This document shows, one piece after another, positions 27,645-37,009 of a stretch of 64,000 nucleotides of DNA (position 1 is its first letter; each line of letters opens with the position of its first letter). The notes below the pieces were generated by a model, which searched no databases, was not told the origin of the DNA, and worked only from the letters and a program-made list of their open reading frames with translations. The translations under genes and the position numbers were made by a program. Origin of the DNA: Nonomuraea cavernae (GTDB lineage: Bacteria; Actinomycetota; Actinomycetes; Streptosporangiales; Streptosporangiaceae); the NCBI RefSeq assembly GCF_014646355.1, contig NZ_BMNH01000001.1, positions 338,675 through 402,674 on the forward strand. The letters run 5' to 3'.

Positions 27645-28934
27645 GTGACAACGGCTCCCTCCCGGCTGCCGCCCCGGCTCTGGACCGCGGTGATCGTCCT
27701 CGGCTTCGTCGGTCAGGTGGCCTGGACCGTCGAGAACATGTATCTCAACGTGTTCGTCCACGACACGATCAGCGACGACCCGCGCGTCATCGCGGCCATG
27801 GTGGCGGCCAGCGCGGTGGCCGCGACGCTGGCGACGCTGGTGATCGGCGCCTCCTCCGACCGGACGGGCCGGCGCAGGGTGTTCGTCTCGGCCGGATACG
27901 TGTTGTGGGGTCTGTCCACCGCCGCTTTCGGGCTGGTCACCGTCGACGCCCTCGCCGGGGTCGGCCCCGTGGCCGGCGCCGTCACCGCCGCCGTGCTGGC
28001 CGTGATCGCGCTCGACTGCCTGATGTCCTTCCTCGGGGCCGGCGCCAACGACGCCGCCTTCCAGGCGTGGGTCACCGACGTGACGCGGCCCGACAACCGC
28101 GGCCGGGTCGAGTCGGTCCTGGCGATCATGCCGCTGGTGTCGATGCTGGCCGTCTTCGGCGCCCTCGACCCCCTCACCCGGGCCGGCGAGTGGCGGCTGT
28201 TCTTCCTGCTCGTCGGCGGCGCCATCACCCTGGTCGGCCTCGCCTCCTGGTTCCTCGTCCAGGACCGGCCGCACCTCGTCCGCCAGCGGGGCGGCTACCT
28301 CGCCTCCGTGCTGCACGGCCTGCGGCCCTCGGTGATGCGCGCCAACCCGCCGCTCTACCTCGCGCTGTCCGTCGCGGCGCTCTCGGGCATCGCCACGCAG
28401 ATCTACCTGCCGTACCTGATCATCTACGTCCAGCGCTACCTGCACATCGAGGCGTACGCCGTCGTGCTCGGGGTGGTCCTGACCGGCGCCTCGATCGTCA
28501 GCGTGGTCGCCGGCCGGTTCATCGACCGCGTGGGCAAGGTGCGCTTCCTGCTGCCGGCCATCGGGGTGTACGGGCTGGGTCTGCTGCTGATGTGGGCCGT
28601 GCGCGGCCTGGTCCCCGCGATAGCCGCCGGGCTGGTGCTCATGTCCGGCCTGATGCTGGTCATGGCCCCGGTCGGGGCGATCATCCGCGACCACACGCCC
28701 GCCGACCGGGCCGGGCACGTCCAGGGGCTGCGGATGGTCTTCGGCATCCTCATCCCGATGGTCGCCGGCCCCTTTCTGGGCGCGCTGGTGATCAGGGGCG
28801 CCGACGAGTACTACGAGGACCTGGGCGTGCTCAAACAGGTGCCCACGCCGGCCATCTTCCTGGCCTCGGCCGCGATGCTGGTGCTGGTCGTGCCGACCGT
28901 GCTCGCGCTGCGCAGACGGCAGGCGACGACGTGA
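27645..28934 (+). CDS. MFS transporter, probably for glycosides
   Basis: The 429-residue protein has about twelve hydrophobic segments, an MFS-type loop between helices 2 and 3 (GASSDRTGRRRVF) and an equivalent in the second half (GRFIDRVGKVRF). The GTG at 27645 is chosen: it follows a -10-like hexamer closely and the protein then starts TTAPSRLPPRLW just before helix 1. Its TGA overlaps the GTG of the glycoside hydrolase gene, so the two are translationally coupled. The transported compound is therefore probably a sugar or glycoside; this is inference. Confidence 0.85.
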   Translation: MTTAPSRLPPRLWTAVIVLGFVGQVAWTVENMYLNVFVHDTISDDPRVIAAMVAASAVAATLATLVIGASSDRTGRRRVFVSAGYVLWGLSTAAFGLVTVDALAGVGPVAGAVTAAVLAVIALDCLMSFLGAGANDAAFQAWVTDVTRPDNRGRVESVLAIMPLVSMLAVFGALDPLTRAGEWRLFFLLVGGAITLVGLASWFLVQDRPHLVRQRGGYLASVLHGLRPSVMRANPPLYLALSVAALSGIATQIYLPYLIIYVQRYLHIEAYAVVLGVVLTGASIVSVVAGRFIDRVGKVRFLLPAIGVYGLGLLLMWAVRGLVPAIAAGLVLMSGLMLVMAPVGAIIRDHTPADRAGHVQGLRMVFGILIPMVAGPFLGALVIRGADEYYEDLGVLKQVPTPAIFLASAAMLVLVVPTVLALRRRQATT

Positions 28935-30679
28935 ACCCGCCCACGCCCTGGGGCGCCGCGCTCGACCCCGACGCGATCCTGCCCGAGTATCCCCGGCCGC
29001 AGCTCGTCCGCGACAGCCACCTCAACCTCAACGGCCGCTGGGAGTACGCCATCACGCCCGCCGGCGAGGAACCGGCCGAGTACGACGGGGTCATCCTGGT
29101 GCCGTTCTCGCCGGAGTCGCCCCTGTCGGGCGTCGAGCGGCAGCTCCAGCCCGACCAGACACTGTGGTACCGGCGCACCCTCACCCTGCCCGACGGCTTC
29201 CTGCCCGCCGACGGCCGGCCGGTCCGGGTGCTGCTGCACTTCGGCGCGGTGGACCAGACCTGCCGGGTGCTGCTCAACGGCGTCGAGGTGGGCGGCCACA
29301 CCGGCGGCTACCTGCCCTTCACCTGCGACCTCGGCGAGGCCCTGACCGAGGGCGCCAACACCCTGGTCGTGCAGGTGCGCGACCTGTCCGACACCGGGCA
29401 CCACGCGCGCGGCAAGCAACGGCTGAAGCGCGGCGGCATCTGGTACACCGCCCAGTCGGGCATCTGGCAGACCGTCTGGGCCGAGTGCGTGCCGGCCCTG
29501 CACGTGGAACGACTGACCCTCACCCCGCACCTCGGTGACTCCTGCGTCGAGGTGACCGTGCACGCCTCGGGAGCGGGCGACGCCGACGTCGAGCTGCGCG
29601 CCGACGGGACCACCGTGGCCCGCGCCACCGTCCCGGCGGGCCATCCCGTCCGCCTGCCCGTCCCCGACCCGAGGCCGTGGACGCCGGAGGACCCCTTCCT
29701 GTACGACGTGACGGTACGCCTCGGAGACGACCGCGTGGACGGCTACGTCGGGCTGCGTTCGTTCGCCGTGGGACCCGACGCCGACGGCGTGCCCCGGCTG
29801 ACGCTCAACGGCGCCCCCTACTTCCACGCCGGCATCCTGGACCAGGGCTACTGGTCCGACGGCATGTACACCGCGCCCTCCGACGAGGCCATGGTGCACG
29901 ACATCGCCACGATGAAGCGGCTCGGCTTCACCATGCTGCGCAAGCACATCAAGATCGAGCCGCTGCGCTGGTACTACCACTGCGACCGGCTCGGCATCCT
30001 GGTCTGGCAGGACCTGGTCAACGGCGGCGGCCACTACCACCCGCTGGTGATCACCGCGCCCGCCGTCACGCCGCTGCGGCTCAGCGACCGGCGGCACCGG
30101 TGGTTCGGCCGCGCCGACGAGGATGGCCGGGCCCGGTTCCGCGCGGAGCTCCACGAGACCGTGGAACACCTGCGCAACGTGGTGAGCCTGGCCGTGTGGG
30201 TGCCGTTCAACGAGGGCTGGGGCCAGTTCGACGCGGCGGAGATCGCCGCCGAGCTGGCCGAGCTCGACCCCACCCGCACGATCGACCACGCCAGTGGCTG
30301 GCACGACCAGGGCGCGGGCGACCTGCGGAGCCTGCACGTCTACTTCCGCCGCTTCCGGGTGCCGCGCCGCCGCGACGGCCGGGTCCTGGTGCTGTCGGAG
30401 TACGGCGGCTACGGCCTTCGGGTGGACGGGCACACGTTCAACGACCGCAACTTCGGCTATCGCAGGCACGACACGGCCGAGGAGCTGGGCGAGGCGTTCG
30501 AGCGGCTGCACGAGGAGCAGATCGCGCCGGCCATCCCCCTCGGGCTGAGCGCGACCGTCTACACCCAGCTCTCCGACGTCGAGGACGAGCTGAACGGCCT
30601 GCTCACCTACGACCGCAGGGTGCTCAAGCTCCCGGAGGAGCTGGTCCGCCGGGTCAACGCCCGCCTCCGCCTGGGCTGA
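28931..30679 (+). CDS. Glycoside hydrolase family 2 protein
   Basis: The 582-residue enzyme has the GH2 plan: an N-terminal jelly-roll sugar-binding domain (about 30-165; LNLNGRWEYAI, WYRRTLTLP), an immunoglobulin-like domain and a TIM barrel from about 270. The acid/base Glu428 is in VPFNEGWGQ and the nucleophile Glu490 in LSEYGGYG. There is no signal peptide, so it acts in the cytoplasm on sugars brought in by the coupled MFS transporter. GH2 covers beta-galactosidase, beta-mannosidase, beta-glucuronidase and others; the length suggests a small, less-studied subfamily. Confidence 0.9.
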   Translation: MNPPTPWGAALDPDAILPEYPRPQLVRDSHLNLNGRWEYAITPAGEEPAEYDGVILVPFSPESPLSGVERQLQPDQTLWYRRTLTLPDGFLPADGRPVRVLLHFGAVDQTCRVLLNGVEVGGHTGGYLPFTCDLGEALTEGANTLVVQVRDLSDTGHHARGKQRLKRGGIWYTAQSGIWQTVWAECVPALHVERLTLTPHLGDSCVEVTVHASGAGDADVELRADGTTVARATVPAGHPVRLPVPDPRPWTPEDPFLYDVTVRLGDDRVDGYVGLRSFAVGPDADGVPRLTLNGAPYFHAGILDQGYWSDGMYTAPSDEAMVHDIATMKRLGFTMLRKHIKIEPLRWYYHCDRLGILVWQDLVNGGGHYHPLVITAPAVTPLRLSDRRHRWFGRADEDGRARFRAELHETVEHLRNVVSLAVWVPFNEGWGQFDAAEIAAELAELDPTRTIDHASGWHDQGAGDLRSLHVYFRRFRVPRRRDGRVLVLSEYGGYGLRVDGHTFNDRNFGYRRHDTAEELGEAFERLHEEQIAPAIPLGLSATVYTQLSDVEDELNGLLTYDRRVLKLPEELVRRVNARLRLG

Positions 30680-30681
30680 CG

Positions 30682-30710
30682 GCCCGGCCGTCCACGAAGG
30701 ACGGCCGGGC
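30682..30710. terminator. Bidirectional hairpin terminator, GH2 and secDF
   Basis: A perfect 12-bp stem (30682-30693 with 30699-30710) and a 5-base loop lie between the convergent GH2 and secDF genes. It starts three bases after the GH2 stop and ends just before the secDF stop codon. Confidence 0.8.
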
Positions 30711-30716
30711 GCCGGG

Positions 30717-32960
30717 CTACACCACCGCCCCGCTGCCGTCGCGGGATCGGGGCGTCCGCGCCTTGGGCGGCTCGGGCGGCGGCTGCTTGCTGAACCTCTC
30801 CAGCTCGATCGCCAGCGGCCCGGCCACGAACGACGAGGAGGCGGTGCCGGCCACGATGCCGATGATGAGCGCGATGGCGAAGTCGCGCAGCGAGTCACCG
30901 CCGAAGACGGCCAGCGCGGCCAGGATGAACAGCGCGCCCAGGCCGGTGTTGACGGTACGCGGCACGGTCTGCAGGATCGCGCCGTTGACGACCTGCGCGA
31001 ACGGCGCCTTGCGTTGCGCCGCCCACATCTCCCGCACCCGGTCGAACACCACCACCTTGTCGTTGACCGAGTAGCCGATGATGGTCAGCATCGCCGCCAG
31101 GAAGACGCCGTCGATCGGCTTGCCCAGCCAGGCGAAGGCACCGACCACGGCGGCCGTGTCCACCACCAGCGCCAGCACCGCGGCCGTGCCGAACGTCCAC
31201 CTGAACCTGACCGCCAGGTACAGCAGCTGGGCGGCCAGGGCCACGCCCAGCGCGATGAGCGCGTTGCGGCGCAGCTCCTCGCCCAGGCTGGGGCCGATCA
31301 GCTCGTCGCGCTGCTTGTTCACCTCGCCCACCTCGGTGTCGAGCGCCTTCTCGATGGCGACCACGTCGTCGGAGGTGATCTGCCCGGTGCGCACCGAGAT
31401 GGCGTCGCCCGACGACTGGACGACCGCCGTGGGATGCCCGGCGTCGGCCACGACCTGCCGGGCCGTCTCGGCGTCGACCGGTCGCTGGGTGGCGAACTCG
31501 ACGATCCGGCCGCCGGTGAACTCGACCCCGAAGTTCAGGCCCTGGAAGGAGAGCCCGGCGACGGCGGTGGCGAGCACCGCGACGGAGATGGCCAGCCAGA
31601 GCCGGCCGCGCCGCATCAGGTCGAAGTTACGCCTGGTGATCCAGGTCCTGACCCGGCCGACGTCGCCGAGCCCCGACATGCGCGGGCCGACCCGGCTGAT
31701 GATCAGCTGAGTGAGGGCCCGGGTGATGATCATCGCCGAGATCAGCGAGGCGATCACACCGATGGCCAGCGTCACGCCGAAGCCTCGTACCGGCCCAGAG
31801 GCCAGCCAGAACAGCAGGCCCGCCGCCACGAGCGTGGTGATGTTGGAGTCGGCGATGGCGCTCCAGGCGTTCTTGAACCCTCGGTCCAGGGCCGATCTCA
31901 GCCCCCGGCGGGACGATACGGCGTACTCCTCCCTGGCCCGCTCGAAGACCAGCACGTTGGCGTCCACCGCCATGCCGATGGCCAGCACGAAGCCGGCCAG
32001 ACCCGGCAAGGTGAGCGTCGCCCCCAGGGCGACGAGCGCGGCGTAGGAGATCAGCCCGTACGCGCCCAGCGCGATCGCGGCCATCAGGCCGACCAGCCGG
32101 TAGATCGCGATGATGAACAGCGCCGTCAGGATCACTCCGGCGATGCCCGCCTTGGCGCTCGCCTCGATGGCCGCCGAGCCGAGCGTGGGACCGACGGTCC
32201 GCTGCTCGATCATCTCCAGCGGCACCGGCAGCGCGCCGCCCTTGACCAGGATGGCCAGGTTCTTCGCCTCCTCCGAGCTGAAGGAGCCGGTGATCTGCGT
32301 CGAGCCGCCGGGAATGCCGCCGCGGCAGGGCACGGACGGGTCGACCTGCGGCGAGGAGATGATCTCCTTGTCCAGCACGATCGCGACCCGGCGCTTGGGG
32401 TCGCCGACGGCCTCGCAGGCGGCGGCCCCGGTCAGCTTCTGCCAGGCGCCGGCCTCGCGGAAGTCGATGGTGACGAACCAGCCGGGCCCCATCTGGGGGT
32501 CGGTCGCCGCCGCGGCGTCGGTCACCCCGTCGCCGGTGATCGCGGCGGGGCCGAGCGAGAGCCGCTGCCCGGACTCGTCCGCCAGCGCCTCCTTGTCGTC
32601 CGGCTTCGCCTCGCCGGTGACCGGGTGGAAGGTGAGCTGCGCGGTCCGGCCGATCACCTCGGCGGCCTGGCGCGGGTCGAGCACGCCGGGCAGTTCCACG
32701 ATGATCCGCTGCTCGCCCGACCGGACCAAGGTGGGGTCGACCACGCCGAGCGCGTCGGCCCGGCGCCGGAGCACGTCGAGAGCACGGTCGGTGGCCTCGG
32801 AGTCGGCCTTGACCGTCGGGGTGTCGCGGGTCTCGAAGACCAGCTGGGTGCCGCCGCGCAGGTCGAGGCCGAGGCGTGGCGACATGGTGAAAGCGATCAG
32901 AAATGCGGCGGCCACGATGACGCACGCGACCAGCGCGCGCCACAACGGCGCACGTGACAT
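30717..32960 (-). CDS. secDF: Fused protein translocase SecDF
   Basis: The 747-residue protein joins SecD and SecF in one chain. An N-terminal helix is followed by the SecD P1 region (GLDLRGGTQLVFE), six-helix half 1 (FVLAIGMAVDANVLVFERARE), then the SecF half (FTGGRIVEF, IIGYSVNDKVVVFDRVRE). SecDF uses the proton gradient to help proteins leave the Sec channel. Actinobacteria usually carry separate secD and secF near the relA locus, so a fused copy here may be an additional, specialised version. ATG 32960 has GGAGG at 32966-32970 on the minus strand. A small secreted-protein gene lies 36 bases upstream on the same strand. Confidence 0.92.
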   Translation of the reverse strand: MSRAPLWRALVACVIVAAAFLIAFTMSPRLGLDLRGGTQLVFETRDTPTVKADSEATDRALDVLRRRADALGVVDPTLVRSGEQRIIVELPGVLDPRQAAEVIGRTAQLTFHPVTGEAKPDDKEALADESGQRLSLGPAAITGDGVTDAAAATDPQMGPGWFVTIDFREAGAWQKLTGAAACEAVGDPKRRVAIVLDKEIISSPQVDPSVPCRGGIPGGSTQITGSFSSEEAKNLAILVKGGALPVPLEMIEQRTVGPTLGSAAIEASAKAGIAGVILTALFIIAIYRLVGLMAAIALGAYGLISYAALVALGATLTLPGLAGFVLAIGMAVDANVLVFERAREEYAVSSRRGLRSALDRGFKNAWSAIADSNITTLVAAGLLFWLASGPVRGFGVTLAIGVIASLISAMIITRALTQLIISRVGPRMSGLGDVGRVRTWITRRNFDLMRRGRLWLAISVAVLATAVAGLSFQGLNFGVEFTGGRIVEFATQRPVDAETARQVVADAGHPTAVVQSSGDAISVRTGQITSDDVVAIEKALDTEVGEVNKQRDELIGPSLGEELRRNALIALGVALAAQLLYLAVRFRWTFGTAAVLALVVDTAAVVGAFAWLGKPIDGVFLAAMLTIIGYSVNDKVVVFDRVREMWAAQRKAPFAQVVNGAILQTVPRTVNTGLGALFILAALAVFGGDSLRDFAIALIIGIVAGTASSSFVAGPLAIELERFSKQPPPEPPKARTPRSRDGSGAVV

Positions 32961-32996
32961 GGGAGCCTCCACGGGCTTCGGATGAGAAAGAGGACG

Positions 32997-33344
32997 TCAG
33001 AGCGTCGTGGAGGGTGGTGCGCGGGCGGGGGCGACCCGGTGGCCCGGCTGCGAGGGGAGGACCTCGCCGACGAGCCCGGCGGGCACGGACCGGAGGTCCC
33101 GCGCGTGCCAGGAGGTGACGGGCAGCACGGCGATGGCGCCCGCCACGGCGTGCCCGCCCGTGTGGGCGTGCATCCGGGGCACGCCGTCGTCCGGGATCAG
33201 GCCGCCGAACGCGAAGTCGTTCTGCCAGACCCCGATCGGAGCGGAGACGGCCTTGCCGTGACCGGCGGCGTCGGCGCTGTGGCCGCCCACGAGCGCGAAC
33301 ATGGACAGCAGGAGGAGAAGCGCGGCAGGCAGCCTGGTGCGCAT
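32997..33344 (-). CDS. Small secreted protein upstream of secDF
   Basis: The 115-residue precursor has a clear signal peptide (MRTRLPAALLLLLSMFALVG, cleavage near SADAA). The mature part of about 90 residues contains Gly/Ala-rich stretches and several histidines (RMHAHTGGHAV). No family is recognised. GAGGAGGGG lies just before the ATG, giving a strong ribosome site. It precedes secDF by 36 bases, so the two are probably co-transcribed. It might be a substrate or accessory of that translocase, which is inference. Confidence 0.7.
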   Translation of the reverse strand: MRTRLPAALLLLLSMFALVGGHSADAAGHGKAVSAPIGVWQNDFAFGGLIPDDGVPRMHAHTGGHAVAGAIAVLPVTSWHARDLRSVPAGLVGEVLPSQPGHRVAPARAPPSTTL

Positions 33345-33391
33345 GATCCCCTCCTCGACCGGTTCGGCCAACCGTACCCCGGCCGTCAATC

Positions 33392-33402
33392 TACCCGGGG
33401 TA
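33392..33402. promoter_or_regulatory. TACCC-G-GGGTA palindrome in a divergent promoter
   Basis: TACCCGGGGTA is a perfect odd-length palindrome midway between two divergent small-protein genes (starts at 33344 and 33447). A related TACCCC occurs at 33375 and TTACCC at 33403. Its look recalls copper-responsive CsoR/RicR-type sites, but the match is only partial. Confidence 0.3.
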
Positions 33403-33446
33403 TTACCCACATGCCTTTCCGCGCGGGCTGGGCTATGGTCGAGCTC

Positions 33447-33809
33447 ATGGGCAGGTCGTGGCAGGTTCCACGCCGGTCCACCGCCTTCTCGGTCGCGGTG
33501 GGCCTGCTCGTGCTGTCCATGTTCCTGACCGTCTCCACCCCGGCCTGGGCCGGGGGTGATCCCTCGCGCCGCTGGGCCGACCCGATCGGGTCCGGAGACT
33601 GGATCGCGCAGTCGTCGAGCATGCCGTCGGCCTTCGCCGGCGCGCGCGAGCACCTGCCCTCCCTGTGGCCGCCGCTCCGCCGCGGGTCGCGGCCGGAGGC
33701 GCCCCGCCTTCCGCTGCCGGCCGCCACGGGCGCCGACACCGGCTCGATCCGCAGCCCTCAGCAGTTCGCCTACCGTTCGGCCGACTCGCGCAGTCCTCCG
33801 CTGATCTGA
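33447..33809 (+). CDS. Small secreted or membrane-anchored hypothetical protein
   Basis: The 120-residue product has an N-terminal hydrophobic segment followed by TPAWAGG, which looks like a signal-peptide cleavage site. A Pro/Arg/Ser-rich tail without known domains follows. In-frame ATGs at 33411 and 33435 are also possible; ATG 33447 keeps the signal peptide short. It is divergent from the small secreted gene upstream of secDF. Coding status is moderately supported by codon bias and the signal peptide. Confidence 0.5.
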   Translation: MGRSWQVPRRSTAFSVAVGLLVLSMFLTVSTPAWAGGDPSRRWADPIGSGDWIAQSSSMPSAFAGAREHLPSLWPPLRRGSRPEAPRLPLPAATGADTGSIRSPQQFAYRSADSRSPPLI

Positions 33810-33976
33810 CCGTTTCCCGCATCTCTCCCTGCCCGCGCAGGCCCATGGCCCGCGGGCGCTCGCGCGTGCCCGCATCCGATCACCGGTGGGTCCCGCGAGC
33901 GTCCGCCCACGCGTGCTGCCCAGCCACGCGGCGCAGGTGACCACCGGCTGAGACGTACCTTCCGGAAGGACTTCAC

Positions 33977-34303
33977 ATGATCATCGAACTCAGCAGCATC
34001 CAGATCCAGACCCTGCGCGAGGAGCTGCGGGAGCAGCTGCGGCGCCGGGAGACCCAGCTGGACAGCCTCAAGTCGTCGGCGGACAGCGGCAACGGCGCCG
34101 ACATGGGCTGGCAGGACCTGATGGCCGCCATCGCCGCCGCCGACCGGGCGATCAACGAGACCCAGCAGGCCCTCGACCGGCTGGACGACGGCAGCTACGG
34201 CCGCTGCGCCCACTGCGAAGCCGGCATTCCGTACGAGCGGCTGAAGATCCGCCCGCTGTCGCGCTACTGCATCACCTGCCAGCGGCGGCACGAAGCCGCC
34301 TGA
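33977..34303 (+). CDS. DksA/TraR-type zinc-finger protein
   Basis: The 108-residue protein has an N-terminal helical coiled-coil part and a C-terminal C4 zinc finger, CAHC then CITC seventeen residues later, as in the DksA/TraR family. These proteins reach into the secondary channel of RNA polymerase and adjust initiation, often with ppGpp. The coiled coil is shorter than in DksA, nearer to TraR-like relatives. GGAAGGA before the ATG is a good ribosome site. No target can be inferred from context. Confidence 0.9.
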   Translation: MIIELSSIQIQTLREELREQLRRRETQLDSLKSSADSGNGADMGWQDLMAAIAAADRAINETQQALDRLDDGSYGRCAHCEAGIPYERLKIRPLSRYCITCQRRHEAA

Positions 34304-34311
34304 GCGCGCCG

Positions 34312-34344
34312 CCCCCGGCCGCCCGTGAGCGGCGCGGCCGGGGG
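34312..34344 (+). terminator. Hairpin terminator after the DksA/TraR-like gene
   Basis: CCCCCGGCC at 34312-34320 pairs with GGCCGGGGG at 34336-34344, with further pairing inside the loop. It begins nine bases after the stop codon. Confidence 0.7.
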
Positions 34345-34456
34345 TCGGCGCGGAGATCGGCGCTTACCGGACCGTTCCTAGACCGTTTGCATGGACTACG
34401 CCTAGTCAGCGCAGGCAAGGCCTCAAGGCATCCGACTTCATTTGGGGTGTTCTGCG

Positions 34457-35623
34457 ATGATCTCTGCCCGGCGTGTCCTCGGCCGGCTGGCCTACGGTTC
34501 CCGCTACGACCGCCTGCCCGTGGGGCAGCGCGTCTACGTACGTCCAGGCGAGCGGTTCGCCCGCCAGGTCCAGTGGCGGTGGCGGCTGCGCCGGACGCCG
34601 GTCCTGTCCCTGGAGGAGTACGCGGCGACGCGGGAGCTCGGTGAGATCGAGGAGTTCCTGAGCTGCATGCTGTGCGGTGAGCCGCGGCAGCAACCGCTGT
34701 TCGAGCCGAGGGGCGACAAGGGCTGGCACTACCACGTCGTCCGGTGCCCGTCGTGCGGATTCCTCTACCGCAATCCCAACGTCCGGCCCGAGCGGCTCGG
34801 CGATCTCTACTCCTCCGGTTACAGCGGCTTCCTGACCGGCGCCTACGCGGCCAATCGGCAGCGCCGCTACCAGCTGACCATGGAGGCGTTCTCACCCGTG
34901 CTCGACCAGGGCGAGGGGAGGCGGCTGCTCGACTTCGGCTCGGGGGTCGGGTTGTTCCTGGAGCTGGCCGAGCAGCGCGGGTTCGACGCGTGCGGGGTGG
35001 ACCTGTCGCCCGACTCCGTCGAGCGGGCCAACGCGCGGCTCACCCGGGCGCGGGCCTACCACGGCGCGCCCGAGGACGTGCCGGAGATCGCGGCGGGCGG
35101 GTTCGACGTCATCACGCTCTGGTCGGTGCTCGCGCACCTGCCGAGGCCGCTCGACGACTTCCAGAAGTTCCGCGACCTGCTCGCGCCCGGCGGCGTGCTG
35201 CTCATCCTGACCGTCAACGCCCGGTCGCTGCAGCTCAAGGCGTACGGGTCGGCGTGGAGCGGCTTCACCAAGAATCACCTGATGTTCTACTCGTCCGAGA
35301 CGCTGCCGACGCTGCTCCGCCGTACCGGATTCGCCGGGGTCGCGTACGCGCCGCACTACGGCGACACGATCGAGGCGGGCACCGCCCGGATGGCGGGGCC
35401 GCTGCAGTGGCGGCTGCGCCGCGCGGTGGACGCGACCGACGGCGGCAACATGATGCGCGCCCTGGCCTTCGCCGACGAGGAGGCGATCACCCGCTGGGGC
35501 GACGGGCTGAAGGTGCACCGGCTGCGGCGGGCCGGTCTGCCGCCCGTGTCGTCCGTGCCGCCCGCGCCGTCCGCGCCGGCGGGTCCGCGTGACCTGACCG
35601 ACTCCAGCGAGATGGCCACCTGA
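34457..35623 (+). CDS. Class I SAM-dependent methyltransferase with N-terminal zinc ribbon
   Basis: The 388-residue protein has a four-cysteine zinc ribbon (SCMLCG near residue 70, then RCPSCGF about 28 residues on). A Rossmann-type methyltransferase domain follows, with motif I LLDFGSGVGLFLELA near residue 155 and a downstream acidic DLSP. This arrangement is seen in methyltransferases acting on sugars or polysaccharide-linked substrates; the substrate here is unknown. GGGGTG lies about seven bases before ATG 34457. The C-terminus is Pro/Ala-rich. It converges on the SpoIIE phosphatase gene with only 18 bases between. Confidence 0.82.
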   Translation: MISARRVLGRLAYGSRYDRLPVGQRVYVRPGERFARQVQWRWRLRRTPVLSLEEYAATRELGEIEEFLSCMLCGEPRQQPLFEPRGDKGWHYHVVRCPSCGFLYRNPNVRPERLGDLYSSGYSGFLTGAYAANRQRRYQLTMEAFSPVLDQGEGRRLLDFGSGVGLFLELAEQRGFDACGVDLSPDSVERANARLTRARAYHGAPEDVPEIAAGGFDVITLWSVLAHLPRPLDDFQKFRDLLAPGGVLLILTVNARSLQLKAYGSAWSGFTKNHLMFYSSETLPTLLRRTGFAGVAYAPHYGDTIEAGTARMAGPLQWRLRRAVDATDGGNMMRALAFADEEAITRWGDGLKVHRLRRAGLPPVSSVPPAPSAPAGPRDLTDSSEMAT

Positions 35624-35641
35624 GGGCGGCCGCCGGAGGAC

Positions 35642-36871
35642 TCAGATCCGCAGCCGGTCGGCGGCGGGGCCGTGCCATTCGGTCAGCAGCACCGTGGCGT
35701 CGTCGTCGAGTTCGTCCTGGTGGTACTTCATGACGCTCTTGACCAGCCGCCGCAGGGTCTCGGGCACGGGCAGGCTGGCGGAGCTGTGGCGGATCATGAA
35801 GTCGATGAACCTGTGCAGGCCGAACTCCCGGCCGGCGCGGCCGCCCGCCTCGATGATGCCGTCGGTGAAGAACAGCACCCGGTCGCCCGGCTCCAGTTGT
35901 TCCTGGCAGAGGGCGAGGGGCAGGCCCAGGTCGAGCCCGAGCGGGTGGGAGGGCGGGCATTCCAGGACGGTGGCCCACCGGCCGCCGCGGATGACCACCG
36001 GCGGGTGGTGGCCGCGGTTGACCCAGGAGAGCAGGCCGGTGCGCACGTTCAGCTCGGCCATGATCGCGGTGACGTAGCGGGTCGTCCGCCCGAACTCCTC
36101 GATCAGCACCTGCTCGATCGCCTCGCTGTTGGCGACCAGCCCCATGTACTGGCGGCGGTGGTTGCGGCAGGCCGCCATGGCCAGGTTGGCGGTCAGCCCG
36201 GCGGCGACGTCGTGGCCCATGGCGTCGAAGACCGCCAGGTGCGCGACGTCGCCGGCCAGGGCGTAGTCGAAGGCGTCGCCGCCCACCTCGTAGGCCGGTT
36301 CCATGACCGCCGCGATCGTCACGTCCTCGGTGGCGAACGTCAGCGGCGGCGTCAGCTGCCACTGCATCTCGGCGGCGACGTGCATCGGCCGCGAACGCAC
36401 CAGCCGGGCGTAGGTGTCGCTGCGCGTCCGCAGGCTGACCAGCATGAGCGCCACCAGGGAGGCCAGGTGCCGCATGACCTCCTCGACGCCGTCGTCCGGG
36501 TCGGCGACCCTGACCTGCAGCAGGCCGAGCCGTTCGGTGCCGTCGAGCAGCGGCACCCACCAGCCGGCCGGCCCCTGCTCCGTCGCCGGCATGGGAAGCA
36601 CCCGCACCTCCTGGAACGCCCGCCCGGCCAGCGTGGCCTCGACCCGCAACTCGGCCGGTCGCTCCCCGAAGGTCTGCTGCGCGTCGCCGCCGCTCCCGGT
36701 CACCAGGCGCAGCAGGTGTTGCTGCAGGTCCACCAGGTAGACGCTCACCTCGTCGAGGCCCGCGAGCGCGGCGTGCTTCTGGACCAGCTCCGGAAGCTGT
36801 TCCAGCGAGGCCAGGTGGCTGTCGTCCAGTAGTCCGGTGAGCATGCGGAGCACGCCGTGGTCGGCGATCAT
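35642..36871 (-). CDS. GAF-SpoIIE PP2C-family protein phosphatase
   Basis: The 409-residue protein has an N-terminal GAF-like sensor region (about 25-150) and a C-terminal PP2C/SpoIIE domain (about 190-405). The metal-binding acidic residues appear in YEVGGDAFDY, VFDAMGHDVAAG, FFTDGIIEA and LDDDATVLL. Such phosphatases remove phosphate from STAS anti-anti-sigma proteins, freeing SigB-type sigma factors. ATG 36871 is taken as start, with AAGG and a GGGAGG nearby; a longer frame upstream lacks support. STAS genes occur elsewhere in the window, not adjacent. Confidence 0.87.
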   Translation of the reverse strand: MIADHGVLRMLTGLLDDSHLASLEQLPELVQKHAALAGLDEVSVYLVDLQQHLLRLVTGSGGDAQQTFGERPAELRVEATLAGRAFQEVRVLPMPATEQGPAGWWVPLLDGTERLGLLQVRVADPDDGVEEVMRHLASLVALMLVSLRTRSDTYARLVRSRPMHVAAEMQWQLTPPLTFATEDVTIAAVMEPAYEVGGDAFDYALAGDVAHLAVFDAMGHDVAAGLTANLAMAACRNHRRQYMGLVANSEAIEQVLIEEFGRTTRYVTAIMAELNVRTGLLSWVNRGHHPPVVIRGGRWATVLECPPSHPLGLDLGLPLALCQEQLEPGDRVLFFTDGIIEAGGRAGREFGLHRFIDFMIRHSSASLPVPETLRRLVKSVMKYHQDELDDDATVLLTEWHGPAADRLRI

Positions 36872-37009
36872 CGCCTTGGTCCTCCCGGTGGTCGTCCGGC
36901 CTCCGTCCTCTACCCCGATCTGGAGACGTACCCTCCTGTGACACATCGTATGAAATATCCGTTTTGCTCCTATTCGAGAAGATAATGGCCGAATCTTTCC
37001 ATCAAGCGA

